From Spironucleus salmonicida (lineage: Eukaryota > Fornicata > Diplomonadida > Hexamitidae), in NCBI GenBank assembly GCA_000497125.2, contig CM035321.1:1268001-1332000 (forward strand): DNA of 64,000 bases, read 5' to 3'. Position numbers and translations under genes: made by a program. Positions 12,352 through 23,743 of this stretch are shown piece after piece (position 1 is the first letter of the stretch; every line of letters starts with the position of its first letter). The notes below the pieces were generated by a model. The model was not told the origin of the DNA. It saw only the letters and a list, made by a program, of their open reading frames with translations, and ran no database searches.

Positions 12352-13884
12352 ATGTTGAGTCTACTATCCGAATACACAATTCTTACATAATGTTATTCAG
12401 ACTAAACAAACTTAGAAATTAATGAAGTTAAAAGTTAGATACAAGTTTACTTGTTTCCTACCGGAAAAGATGATTGTAACGAGCTCCCTAGTGCAGTTAT
12501 TCTGTAAGTTACTTTTTAAAATCCAGCTCTTGACGTCTAAATAGTTAGCACAGTATTTTAATATAAAAATTCAATTAAATTTAACATACCGATACCAAAT
12601 ATTGCTTTATATTTCGATGTTAAAGCTTCTTAATTAAAATTAAAAAGTTATAATCAGGTACTTGTCTAATAGATATAGGAAATAACATTAACTAGAAGTA
12701 AAGATACAAATATACTCTATAATTTAGCCGTATCTTACGATTAAAAGATATTTACCACTACTGCTAATTTTCCTAAAACATTTACAACTATAAATGTGAT
12801 AAATGCCATGCTCATAATAACAAACTCAATTAAAACATATACTATTCCATATGACGGAAAGTCAACGGTAGATTCTGCAGCTAAAACTGTGGTATTGATG
12901 TTTGAAAACACAGATCTTTCTCCTATATTATATGACACTGGTGTACTAAATATTCGTCTAGAAAGTGAGTATGGATCTGCAGATGTATTTTCAAGTTGTT
13001 ATGCAAAAACAAATCTACTAGAATATAAAAACCAACCATCTCCAGGTAATATTTTAGAATTTACACCTTACAGTAATAGCCTCTATATCGAAATAAATCA
13101 ATCAGAATATTTTGTATAAGAATTAGCTAAATGTACTTCATTAAAAATAGTAATAACTGTGAATGATGGAGTATGTTAATTAATAGGTAGACTTCCTGCA
13201 GCTTCAATGCAGTTTAATATATAAGTAAATACAAAGTTTTAGGCAAATCTTGATCATAACGGATTTCCAGATCTGGAACCACCGGCACTTTCTTTTGTGG
13301 AATGCATGCATGTTTTAGAAAAAAATGGTTAAAAAGCCCATATTAGTGTGTCTTATTATGATGCTAAAAATATTGCTATTAATAGAGTGTATATGGATAC
13401 AAAAAGTATACAGTAATCCTGTTTTGAAAATGTACACATGAATCTAGAAGATAGCACAATAACAGTTACTGCAACGCGGATTTGTCCGGTTGTACTAAAG
13501 TAAAGAGCTTAGATGATACTGAAAACGTATAGTTCATAGCACACATATTTTTTAGAATAATCAGATGATCTATTAAATATTGAGTTTGATCTAGAAGGTG
13601 ATTTAAAAGTATAGTTTAATAGCATATCCAACGATATAGTAGAGAAAATAAAAGATTCTTATAGTTTTAGACTATTAATCTTAACTAAAAAGGGAGTTTT
13701 TATAGATGTGTTATAGCCAACGTTCTCCACGACTACATTTGAGGAAATAATTATTATTAATATAATCATATTAATATCTACCTTGTCAATTAGTGTGGTT
13801 ATAGGTGGCTTAAATATATTTTATAAAAGAAAGTCTAAATTATCTAAAAGAATCAAGAAAACCATTGAAATAGATGAGATATGA
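12352..13884 (+). CDS. type I membrane protein, 510 aa, paralogue of the one at 36961-38574
   Basis: The frame extends well upstream of the first standard-code open frame, to ATG 12352 (MLSLLSEYTILTQCYSD), and ends at TGA 13882-13884. It has a large extracytoplasmic-type region with scattered Cys. One membrane helix lies near residues 465-488 (EEIIIINIIILISTLSISVV), followed by a basic tail (YKRKSKLSKRIKKTIEIDEI). The N-terminus resembles the 537-aa protein at 36961: both have C-[YF]-x-(D/E)-T, then an I..LFPT segment followed by Cys. Both also have NQSEY before the last third. The layout recalls cell-surface fusogen-like or adhesion proteins, but no named family is supported. Confidence 0.75.
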
Positions 13885-14012
13885 ACTAAACTATTTATTC
13901 AATAAAATTAAGAATTTTTAAATGAAACTGCGTATAATTTAATAAGAAGCTCGTGCTTACAGTTGTAGGTTGGTAAAGATAAATGTTCATTCCACTCTAA
14001 TAAAATAAAATA

Positions 14013-14024
14013 TATTATTATATT
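14013..14024 (+). promoter_or_regulatory. TATTATTATATT promoter-like element
   Basis: An A/T element ending 20 nt before the ATG at 14045. The same core occurs before several other genes in the window (14453, 25575, 52230, and in reverse at 53058). Confidence 0.35.
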
Positions 14025-14044
14025 ACCATACATATGTTGTATTA

Positions 14045-14323
14045 ATGGATCTATCTTCTAGTTAAATCGGGTCATAAAGCTTAGAACAGACTCGTTCTCC
14101 CTAAATATTGCCAAATAGAATTATTTTTGAAGATAATTAGCATTTCAACAAGGATACTTAGGTTAGAAGAAGTGCTCGTAGTTCACCAATGCCAAATAAA
14201 CACATCTATGATGCTGTAGAAAGACAAGAAAAAATAAAGGTAGAGCAGTTTAAAGCCAACGAAGATCATACCACAGAACTGTTAAATAAAAGCACGTATA
14301 TGTACGTTTATGATAATGAATGA
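14045..14323 (+). CDS. hypothetical protein, 92 aa
   Basis: ATG at 14045 (MDLSSSQIGSQSLEQTRSPQ) to TGA 14321-14323. The protein is hydrophilic and probably disordered in the first half; the second half is charged (YDAVERQEKIKVEQFKANED). An in-frame ATG at 13922 would add 41 residues but would read through the TATTATTATATT element, so the later start is preferred. No family recognised. Confidence 0.6.
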
Positions 14324-14452
14324 CTTGCTTTCTGATATCTTCTTTAGTTTATCTTTATCTACTAGTATCACCTTATAACTATACTATAATCAACAATTTT
14401 AATTAGTGAGCAACTATTAACCGCGCAAAATTTTGATTTTAGTAAATATAGT

Positions 14453-14466
14453 TATTATTATATATA
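14453..14466 (+). promoter_or_regulatory. TATTATTATATATA promoter-like element
   Basis: An A/T element 36 nt before the ATG at 14503, matching the core seen upstream of other genes here. Confidence 0.35.
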
Positions 14467-14502
14467 ATTATTAGTTATGTTCCGCTCATTTATTGTGTAA
14501 AA

Positions 14503-15159
14503 ATGTCGCAGGTATATGTCTAAGACCTCTCCGAAAAGCTAGAAAATAATACGCCGCTAACATCGCGTGAACAAGCTTATTTAGAACAATCTTATGCTAA
14601 TGCATAATACTAAAATTACACAGTTCGCGACCGCGAGGTGCGCGCGAAAAGGATCGAGAACGAGCTCAACAACAAGCTTAAAAATACAAATCAGGCAGAA
14701 TACTAGGACCAGTAGCATATTTAGCTCTTAAAACTGCAAATTTAAAAGGAAGTTAAAATCTACAATCAGCTCAAGGAGGTTTACGAGAACGCGAAGACTG
14801 AGAAGCTAATTTTGATGGAAGAATTCGATAACTTAACCAAACCAAGGCCTCCATAGGCGACCCAGAACGATGTTAGCTACTTTCAGTAGTAAATCGCTAG
14901 TTTTGAGTCCCAGAATTACGATTTGAAGCAGAAAATCAGAGACACACACAAGAAAATCGACGAAATGGCTGTATTTTTGTAATAAAATAGTGAGAAGCAA
15001 CTAATTCAAGTTCTGGACCGAAAAATTAAGGAAGAAAAGCGGCTAAATGACAAGATCAGACTCGAGGTTTACGAGAAAAACAACGAGTTGTATCTTATGC
15101 GGGAGAAGGTGAAACAGGAGAAGAGGATGTGCAAGGCTGTTTCGTCGAAAGTGGAGTGA
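14503..15159 (+). CDS. coiled-coil protein, 218 aa
   Basis: ATG at 14503 (MSQVYVQDLSEKLENN) to TGA 15157-15159 in GAGTGAATT (poly(A)-like AGTGAAT). Residues 40-115 and 125-218 are heptad-like, rich in Glu, Lys, Gln and Leu (VRAKRIENELNNKLKN; IKEEKRLNDKIRLEVYEKNN), separated by a PRPPQ hinge near residue 115. A coiled-coil cytoskeletal or axonemal subunit is likely from composition, but the family is not identified. Confidence 0.75.
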
Positions 15160-15203
15160 ATTGAAAATTAGTAAAATCAGGCGACAAATCCTAAATACTT
15201 CAC

Positions 15204-15623
15204 TCAAAATTTCTTGTACTTTATCAATGGAATCAAACCTGTAACCAAATTTTAGTTATGTTTAAGTGCTTTGTGCTTCACTTTTATCTGCTTTACCAGA
15301 TTGAATTTAGTTAATTTATTAGAAATATTGTTTACTTCATCTAGCTCTGTTTCTGTGAGAAACTTTCGCTCACTACTTTTCTTCGGATAACCATGAGCGG
15401 TTAACATCATAGAATATGGAGAGCTCGTGGTAGTCGCCGTCTTCTTCTTTTTCTGTACGCTATCTGCCATCAGTATCTTTGGAAACGATGAAAACAACTA
15501 CGAGCTCTTCATCGGCTTGCTATTCTGCAAGTAAGCGATGTCTATATATCTTCGTTCTAAATTAAACGCATTATCAATCACTTCTGACTATTTCAGAGTC
15601 ATGCCATGCTTAAATTAATTCAT
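15204..15623 (-). CDS. hypothetical basic protein, 139 aa
   Basis: The frame is open from ATG 15621-15623 (MNQFKHGMTLKQSEVIDNAF) to TGA 15204-15206, with AGTGAAG directly after the stop. Internal Mets at 15602 and 15470 are alternative starts; the conserved-looking N-terminal helix (LERRYIDIAYLQNSKP) favours the long form. The middle is Lys/Ser/Thr-rich (QKKKKTATTTSS), the end basic (KHKALKHNQN..IKYKKF). No domain recognised. It is divergent from the 1046-aa coiled-coil gene across a microsatellite. Confidence 0.65.
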
Positions 15624-15731
15624 TATTTCAACTTACACGATATTTTATACTTATTTTATCCCTAATCAGATTTTATAGTTTGCTAGGGTTTAGTTTCGAA
15701 ATATTCCCCACTCCATTTATCGAACTTTTAC

Positions 15732-15833
<102 letters not shown>

Positions 15834-15873
15834 GCGTTAATATATAAATTATACTTCAAATTGCAAAAAAAAA

Positions 15874-18800
15874 ATGTTCACATCTCCGATTCCGACCTAC
15901 GACACGGAGCTAGCGCTACTGTCGCAGACGCTAGCAACACAGTATACACAGAACCTCACTGCATAACTTGAGCGACTCAAAACACAAATTGACGGCCGGC
16001 TCCTCTACGTGCTCTTCGAGGAGCAGCTGTGCTGCGACCCGGCGACGGATCACGAGGTGCCGAAATCGGTGCTGCCAATTTTCGAACCCTTCTTCGGCGC
16101 CGCTGCGCAGGACATCAAAGGAGACGTTTTCGCTTAAATCGCAAGGGACATCGGTACCTTCGCGGCCAAAGTCGTGCGGGAGCAGACTGCCCGGGCTGAC
16201 GCGCTGGAGCTTGAAAAGTTCTAGATCGGCGCAGAGCTCGAGACGCTGCGGGGTGTCAACGGGTTGCACGAGCGCAGCCTCGCGCGGCTGGAGAGCCAGC
16301 TCACGCGACTAGCGCAGGTCATCTCCACGACATCGCAGTTCCTACGGGAGCAGAAACACCAGCAGCAGTCGATTGGCGACATGTACCAGGGAGATAACCA
16401 GGACAAATCACAGAAAACACAACAGGAACACGAAAAAATCCCCTCAAACACCCTCTCGCGGCAATACCAGGAGCTGCAGCAGCGCTATATACAGTCCATG
16501 AACCAGCTGGAAACCGCCAGGTCGCAGGCCAACATGGTCAACTCGCAGGTGCAGATTATGAGCGAATACAAGAACAAAAACGACGAGTTGGACTTATAAT
16601 TGCAATAGGAGCGAAAAGTCAATTTTGATTTGCATTCATAATTAAGCGAAAAAGATACTATAATCGAAAAATAGTCAGACTAGTACCTTCAGCTGGTGGC
16701 TGAATTCAACGAATTGCACACCAAAAATGACGATTTAAGCGCTGCGGCGCAGGCAGCAGTGAATCCGGACCAGCTTCGCACGGATTTAGAGGCCGATTTA
16801 CGCGAGAAATTTGCGGCCCAATTCAGCGCTTTAAACGCGCAAATTTAAGCCTTGTAGACCGAAAAATCTGCTTCGGCGCAGAATCTTGAGGACCTGAAAG
16901 GCCAATGTGCAGTTTCTGACGAAAATTTCTTGTCGAAATAAGACGAATTGGAGCGATTTAAAGCTAAATATTTAGAATCCGCCGAAAGTCTCAAAACGCT
17001 CCAAATTTCGCTCCAAACCGAGAAAAAGCAGAAGGAAAATCTCGAAAATCAGCTCCAAGAGTTTCAAGTTTCTGTCGTAAACTTGAACGTATAGAGCAAT
17101 TTTGCGAATTAGCACCAGCTGAAGGAGCTTTAAAACTAGTTAAACGAGCAATCGGACCGGAATTCGGTGTTTTCAGAGCAAATTGTGGACAAGGACAAGG
17201 AGATCAAGCGGCTGAAGGCGCAGCTGGCCAAGAACATGGCCAAAATCACAGATGAACGGAGCCAGTCTTGGCAGCAATTGGACCGTTCTAGGCCAGGTTC
17301 TGGCATGTTTTAGCAAATTTAAGGTGGGTTCGATAAGGAGGTGCAGGTGAGCGCGGAATTCTATCTTTTGAGCAAGGTGAATTAGTCGTCGCCTAACTTC
17401 CACAGGGGAATATACTCTGTGTACGACGAATCCAGCAAAATGCAGTCATTTGACCGCCTCTCGACTGTCACCAGCATGTCGCAGAATACTAACAGAGCGA
17501 GCTCGTAGGCTAATTTAAAAATTGGGAAAAATTCGTCTAAAAATCTAGTAAAATAGTCCACTCGGCCGCAGGTTGACTTAGTGAATCTGATTGGAGAAGA
17601 TAGCAGCAATATTTAGGGGATTTTAGAAGATGATTTTAACGAAATAAATTAGAATAACTCGAGATCACTTTCACCTTCTGTTAACTAGCTGCTAAAAGCA
17701 CCTAAAGGTAGTGTCTAAAAGGCTAAAAATTTAAATGAGGTCATAAAGAAAGTTTAGGAGCGATATGGGACCAATTCTCCTTAGTAGTAAAGAGTTGTCT
17801 TGTCTCCTGAAAGATAGAATTCTGAAAAAGAATTTAAAAACAAAATTACGTAGTTATAAAATTCTCTGGATATCAAATGTCTGGAAAATGATTAGTTGTA
17901 GTAATAGAATTAAGAGTTAAAAGAGAATATGAAATAATTAGAAGCAAAAATTGCTGAACTAGAAGAACACATAAGAAAGTTTGCAGAAAACTATATTCCA
18001 ATTGAACATGTTATTAAAGATGAACGTGTAGCAAGTTATGTAAATGATACATCTAATGTAGATGCAGATCATAAATACAATGTTAACTATTACGAACGAC
18101 AGCTAGATGCCCTTAAAGTTGCTTAATAAACCGTCTTTAATTTATAAAATAATCTCAACTCACCTCCACATATTAAAAAAGATTTATAGGACAGAGTTTC
18201 GAAAATTAAGCAAAATTTGCACTCTCTAGAAAACTAAATTAAAAGTAACACAGATTTATCAGTTATTGATGATGTTAATGGTGAAGCACCTGATTAGACT
18301 ATGACTGAGATGATGCAACTTAATAAACAGAAAAATGCTTTATCTCTCACAAAGAATGCTATTACGAATTCTGTGATAAAAGCTACAACGAAAAATTCAC
18401 TCTTAGATTAGAAAAAGACAGATAAATCAAACTAGGAAGACCTGCACACCATTGTAACAACACACGAAAAACTGTATTCGATGGCAAGTCTAATTAGGAC
18501 TAAAATTGAGGCTATGAAAGCAGCACATAGAAATTCACGAGAAAAGATATATAATAGATATTTAGAGTCAATGCGTCTGCTAAGCAAAGAATAAATGGAA
18601 AAACTAGAGGCAGAAAGGTTGGAGCTTAAAAATTCCAACAATTCTTAAGCTACAAACTAATTATCCATCGCAGGCTTAAACTCATCTGTTAGTAATACAA
18701 ATTACTATGAGTCTGGAAATATTAATCTATCAATTGTGGATTTACAACCAGGTGGCGTTGATAATTTGGTTTTTACATACAGACCTGAAAAAATTGAAAA

Positions 18801-19014
18801 TACTCTAATTTATACAAGAAATGAGGAAATTGAAGAAAAGAATTTACCTAGTTTAAGAGTTACTAGGAACTGTAGTGGTGAACGAAAAGTTCTTACTAGG
18901 GTGTGTTTATTTGATAGTTAAACTGAGCGAAAATCGACAATAAGACATAGTGGATTTGACTACTTAGAGCCAGTAGGAGCGACAATAAATAAGTTAAGGG
19001 GAAAGTCTAAGTGA
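15874..19014 (+). CDS. long coiled-coil protein, 1046 aa
   Basis: One frame runs from ATG 15874 (MFTSPIPTYDTELALLSQ) to TGA 19012-19014 (AAGTGAG). Residues 1-100 look globular; 100-500 form extended coiled coil (ERSLARLESQLTRLAQ, EELQQRYIQSMNQLETA). A less ordered linker follows, then more coiled coil at about 650-930, and a short C-terminal tail. The 5' part (15874 to about 17400) is GC-rich with mostly CAG/CAA; the 3' part is AT-rich and uses TAA/TAG freely. The frame is continuous across the change. Probably a cytoskeletal, basal-body or Golgi-type coiled-coil protein; family not identified. Confidence 0.85.
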
Positions 19015-19026
19015 GAATTATGTAAA

Positions 19027-19701
19027 TCATTTTGGTAATTACATTTACTCGCCTTGAAGTTTAGCCTTTATCCAGTAGTAGAAAAATTCGCTGAACATTG
19101 CTACCTAAATAATACCAGTAGTCCAAACGACAAAACCAACATTGACACCTTTAATTGCTCTATAAATCCAATTAAGGATATAAAATGCTCTATAAAGACC
19201 TAATACTACAACATAGCTTTAGCTAAAACTTTAAATAGAACTACTTTTTTGTAACATTAAAAACTGAGGTAAAAGCGTCATACTTTCGATAATAAGAGAG
19301 AAGGTCCAAAATATTTCGAAAACTCTATACTTCTTGGTGAATATTAATGAAAATAAAACGCTTGGTACAACAATTGTCCAAAGAGGAAGTTTATCTAACT
19401 ATTATTCGTAAGTATCAGCATGTTTAAAAGCAATCAAGTAGATGGTATAAAATGTAGTAGCTAAGTAATAAATTTTTAGAATTGTATTATATAAAGATCC
19501 AAAATTCCATAATAAATCAAAATAGCGAGAGGAAAAAACGATACCATACAATAATTGAGTTTTGAGAGATATACCTGTACATGAGCCACTTGACCTTATT
19601 TTTTCTATTAGTATACCATGTGATGCTGCATGTAGAAGATCACCCGTAAAACGGAAAATATTATTTGCTGACATTTTTAGCGGATGTGAAGTTTCTAACA
19701 T
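19027..19701 (-). CDS. ERD2: ER lumen protein retaining receptor (KDEL receptor), 224 aa
   Basis: This is the seven-helix Golgi/ER receptor that retrieves KDEL-type soluble ER proteins. The match is strong over the whole length: NIFRFTGDLLHAASH, then LIEKIRSSGSCTGISLKTQ, YFDLLWNFGSLYNTILKI and LIAFKHADTY. Further on come the hydrophobic helices with IIESMTLLPQF, and LNWIYRA with VVWTTGIIQVAMFSEFFYYW near the end. ATG 19699-19701 is adjacent to the AT-rich upstream DNA; the internal Met at 19672-19674 (MSANNIF) fits the usual family start and would give 215 aa, close to the typical 212. Stop TGA at 19027-19029. It converges with the 1046-aa gene. Confidence 0.93.
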
Positions 19702-19833
19702 AAAACTATATTTTATTAAATATACATGAAATTTTTAATATTAAAATATATTAAATATATAATATTAATATAAGTAATTTACTTAATTGTGAATATTGTA
19801 CCGTTATAAATAATTTATTTTTCCTTCCAATTT

Positions 19834-20085
19834 ATGACAGATAAGACAGATTTTGCTATAAGAACTAATATTGACACAATGCATTTTATGCGTGATTCAT
19901 TGTCATAGGAACTGGAAATACGCATGAATGCATATTTTGCTTTAAAACGTCACTATAGAGATTTAAAGAACGAGGAAGCTTTATTATCGTACCACTCCAA
20001 AAATAATCTTTGGCCTATTTTTACATTCATATGTGCCCTTATTCTCGCTTGTATTGTTGTGATATATAAAATAACTTCATCGTGA
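19834..20085 (+). CDS. small tail-anchored membrane protein, 83 aa
   Basis: ATG 19834 (MTDKTDFAIRTNIDTM) to TGA 20083-20085. Residues 1-58 are polar and helical (SQELEIRMNAYFALKRHYRDL). A hydrophobic stretch at 60-78 (LWPIFTFICALILACIVVIY) is followed by only five residues, the layout of a tail-anchored protein facing the cytosol. It might be a SNARE-like or secretory-pathway factor, but there is no diagnostic motif. It lies next to the KDEL receptor on the opposite strand (divergent). Confidence 0.65.
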
Positions 20086-20229
20086 TTTCAGTTTCCTTTC
20101 ACTTTTCCATTCCTTTGCTTCTCAGCCGGAGCGGTGGAAAGATGAAGCTAACGCTGATTCCTTTTGTAGCTGAGTCTATAAATCACCTTTTTACGAATTC
20201 CGAAATTTTTAGTACTCAAATATCTATAT

Positions 20230-21801
20230 TCACTACAGTTCCTATAACCATTCTTAGATTTATTCAATACATTAACTATTTCTCACCCCATCTTTGTGCA
20301 TTGTATTTTAACTTATATAATACTACGTATTTGGAACGTCATCAGCTGATTAGCTTGTGGCTGTGACTGAGCCATCGCCGTCTCCATATATTGGAATAGG
20401 TATTCTATTCATAATTTCCTAGTAGTCATAGATCGGTTGTGAATAGTAACAAGAAACAGGAGTAGGTATTCCTGTACAAATTATTGATTTATGTATATAA
20501 TCTAATGGATAGCTTATTTCTTTCTTTCGTGCGAAGTAATGGGCATCATACAATTCTTTATTTATACCGAATACAAGACTTTCAATAGTTTTTTCAGGGG
20601 TTAAATTGTCGTATAAATCTAGTAAAGAATACTGTTTTGCAATCCAAGGCACATTGTTAGATTTATTTATATAGCAATCATTCATAAATTTATTATATGT
20701 GGATGTTATAATATTTAGGTTTGGGGTAATTTGGTTTCGAAATTCTGGATATTTATATTTTTCGGATGGCCCCCACATGATGAATTGCTCCCATTCCCAT
20801 AACTCATCTTTTATAAACACTAGATTATCATGAATTATAGGCTTAAAAAATTCAGAGTCAGTTACATGTAAACTATGGTGATAACTTAAATGTCTGCATG
20901 GTAGAATGTATGGTATTTTTATTCTTGTAGGAAATCTACTTTTGAATCTAGATATCCAATATTAGATATCATACTAAACTGATTCAGGATGTTTTTTAAT
21001 GTATTACAAAATTTGTAATAATGCTGAATTAGGGTCATTGTTAACTATTTAAACTTTTAACCATAGACCAATGTTCTCAGTCTATTTATATTTTGGTTAC
21101 TTATATTTAATTTTTTTAATGTACACACATTAAGTAATTTTAGAATTATCTGGGGAAGGAAGTAATGCAGCTGTCATTCCAGATTAAGCCCAGATCATTC
21201 TAGTAGCATCCTCTAGAAATTTATTATTAAAATCATATCCAGCTGTTGGTACAAGTAGCCCCAAACCATTTATACCATCAAAAGGAACACAAACTGATAT
21301 TACTTTTTAAAATTATTTGTACCAATTTGGCCGTAAATGTTAATAATACTTTACTACTAACCCACCCATTGAATGTGCTAAGATAATCGGACTCTTTGGG
21401 ATATCTTACAGGTATTGATCGAATCTATCTAGTTATTATTCTGATAATAATGTTTATCTAAAATCATAAGTGTAAATAAACAATGACTTACCTTCAACGT
21501 AACCCATTTTTAATAGCTTTTTTATTAAGATATCAAAATAGTCTAGTTACGTAACGCCAAGCCATTTAGCTAATTTAGAATGCATTAATCTATCAATTGC
21601 TTTAATACCAACTTCTGGGACAATATGTGCTCCAGTCCAAGAGTTAAATTTAAACTCCTTATCTATATAACCACCTAGGTAATTAATTAATAGTTTCTTC
21701 CATTTCATAATCTAATATGTCCTGTCAACTGCCCAAACAGCTTAATGTTCGTTTCTTAGAATGTTCCCAAAAATTCCAGGAATGATAATTAATGGTTTCA
21801 T
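20230..21801 (-). CDS. lecithin:cholesterol acyltransferase-family lipase (LCAT/PDAT/PLA type), 523 aa
   Basis: This is a serine acyltransferase or phospholipase of the LCAT alpha/beta-hydrolase family. The N-terminus MKPLIIIPGIFGN carries the oxyanion-type G-x-x-G motif. YTYDFRQ lies at 110-116 and AHSMGG at 142-147 with nucleophile Ser144. GDGDGSV at 473-479 supplies the catalytic Asp, and NTMHKDG near residue 502 supplies the His. The triad is therefore intact. No signal peptide precedes the fold, so a cytosolic or membrane-associated phospholipase is as likely as a secreted enzyme. ATG 21799-21801; TGA 20230-20232 in TAGTGAAT. Many TAA/TAG Gln codons. Confidence 0.85.
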
Positions 21802-21882
21802 TTTAAATTATAATTGTACTAACCTTCCTAGTTTTTTCAAACATATAAATTATATATAATTAAATATTTTTATGTTTTATTA

Positions 21883-22242
21883 ATGGGTAACTCAACTTCG
21901 CAGCTTGAACCAGAGCAAAAGTTACAAATAGTTCAAAATTCTAAACCAGATCTCCAGTTTGAAGAAGAATCAGATAAAATATATCCATTAGTTTATCAAT
22001 CGCAATAATTAGCTTAAGAAATTAAATCATCTACTTTAGACTAATCGATATCATATGCAAAAAATACTTCAATTTATGAATCTTTGATCCAGAAACCAGC
22101 GTAATTAAATAATCCGTTTGCGTATGATTTTGTTTCAGTTTTTGATTAACAATCAGCTATTGGGTCTAATAGCCGATTGGAATAGCAAGGCAACCAACTT
22201 AATATTAATTTTTCAAATTAGACTATAGATGAGTCGTACTGA
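21883..22242 (+). CDS. small protein with N-myristoylation motif, 119 aa
   Basis: ATG 21883 starts MGNSTSQLEPEQK: Gly2 plus Ser/Thr at positions 5-6 fits an N-myristoylation signal. The rest is Gln/Asn/Ser-rich and probably disordered. Stop TGA 22240-22242 is 8 bp from the stop of the convergent E2F-like gene. Likely membrane-tethered through the lipid; function unknown. Confidence 0.65.
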
Positions 22243-22250
22243 TTTATATA

Positions 22251-23237
22251 TCAATCACTCATTTCAAATACTTCACCAAATTTCAATGCATCTAATGCAG
22301 GGGTTTCGAACATACTAGGCCGAGATCCTCTTAAATCAGGAGAGTTAAAGACAACAATATTGTCTAACATATCAGAAGGGCGTAATATAGCAGACCGTAG
22401 AGCTGCCTAAGGAGAGATTGTATTTAATTAATTGTCTATGTAATGGAGATCTAAAGGACCTTAAATACTTTTAAATTAATAAATAACCTTCTCTTAGAGT
22501 CTAGGATGCTCCGTATTAGATTATAAATTACACTGTTTAGTTTCTAACTTATCTAAAATACAGTGTCCTGATACTATAAATAAGTTTGGTAATGCAGAAT
22601 TGGCATTTGTTTTGTTGAAGTAAATTTCGCAACCTCTGCATAATTCTTCATAATCTAAATATTAATCTCCTTTCATAAGTATTTACTTTTTCTCATCTAG
22701 TTCATTAAGAAGTAATTATTTTCGCTTCGCAAGGAATTTAAGTTTTTCTTTTTGGTCATTTTCAGCTGATATATGCTTTCGTTATCTTTTAGGTAACGGT
22801 GGAGCGGGTAATAAATCTGTGCTTTGAGGAATATTAAGATCTGTTTTTCTTCCAAATTTCTTTAAAAACTCTGCATTATTGCCGATAAAATTAGAGTTTC
22901 TAGTATGTTATGGTACAAAATTGAATGCACCAACTCGACAGCCAATCCAAATTATATTTATTTTTGTAGACTAAATAAGCCCCATAGCTTCTAATGGCCC
23001 AGTAACATCATATAACCTACGTTTGTTAGTAATTTTTAAAATATCTTCCTTTCCTATACATACTTCACCATCTTTTGTGCGAGCTGAAGACTATGCAATC
23101 TCAATTATTATTCTTCTAGCTAAATCAACTGATCTTGTTTTAGAATCAGCTAACATGCACTATGCATTAATTGGAGGTTATGGTAGTATATGCTCATTAT
23201 GATCATTAGTTTATGGTAAAGGTGTATTTCCAAACAT
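22251..23237 (-). CDS. E2F/DP-family transcription factor, 328 aa
   Basis: This is a cell-cycle-type winged-helix transcription factor. Residues 33-100 match the E2F DNA-binding domain. A first helix (VDLARRIIIEIAQS) is followed by IGKEDILKITNKRRLYDV, where RRLYDV at 73-78 is the DNA-contacting hallmark. Then come PLEAMGLIQ and the wing (TKINIIWIG). A helical, leucine-rich segment follows at about 155-195 (KLKFLAKRKQLLLNELDEKK), suitable for dimerisation. Whether it is E2F or DP type is not resolved. The C-terminus is acidic and could act in activation. ATG 23235-23237; TGA 22251-22253. Several Gln are TAA/TAG. Confidence 0.85.
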
Positions 23238-23433
23238 TAAGATTTTGAAGTGGAATTATAATATTTTGTATATTAAGGTATTATAATATACTAATACTAA
23301 TTTTATATGCTAATTTATAATATAATATTTATTAATTTATTACTTAACTCTATTTAATTCTTTAATATTATTCATATTGAATAATAGATAATACATGTAT
23401 TGACTTTAAAACTCATGTAAAATAAACATATAA

Positions 23434-23733
23434 ATGGCAGATCTTCTAGTTATTGAGTCAACTGGCAGAAATAGCAGATTCTAGACTTAGTTTACGTTTT
23501 AAATATAGACTTAAACTAAAAATTACAACATAACCAAATCTTAGTCAGAACTTTCATAGCTTTATAAATATTTACACAAAAAACATGGAGTTACTTCACC
23601 AATTAGGAACCGTTTTCTTTGGTTCTTAACTACGTAAAATTGGTAATATTTATATGAAAAATTCCTTCAAACCTCTTTCTCGCGCCCTGAAATTCTTGTT
23701 GATAGTAAAGTTAAAATATTTTTGTTAGAGTGA
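23434..23733 (+). CDS. PX-like phosphoinositide-binding protein, 99 aa
   Basis: ATG 23434 (MADLLVIESTGRNSRFQ) to TGA 23731-23733 (GAGTGAT). The pattern fits a minimal PX fold: beta strands (TQFTFQIQTQT, YNITKSQSELSQLYKYL), a Pro-containing turn (SPIRNR), then two helices with LYEKFLQTSFSRPEILVDS and the terminal FLLE, as in PX domains (..P.l..S..l..FLe). The usual basic RRY motif is not clear. If correct it would bind endosomal phosphoinositides. It is convergent, 10 bp from the MFS gene. Confidence 0.5.
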
Positions 23734-23743
23734 TTTAGTAAAT

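Noticed and set aside
12796-13119. Start of the membrane protein near 12796-12808
   Set aside because: The same frame is open and protein-like back to ATG 12352, and the added N-terminus matches the paralogue at 38574, so the later start is an artefact of standard-code reading.
15931-16451. Several overlapping frames on both strands in the GC-rich start of the coiled-coil gene
   Set aside because: They are shadows in other frames; the real frame from 15874 gives a continuous coiled coil.
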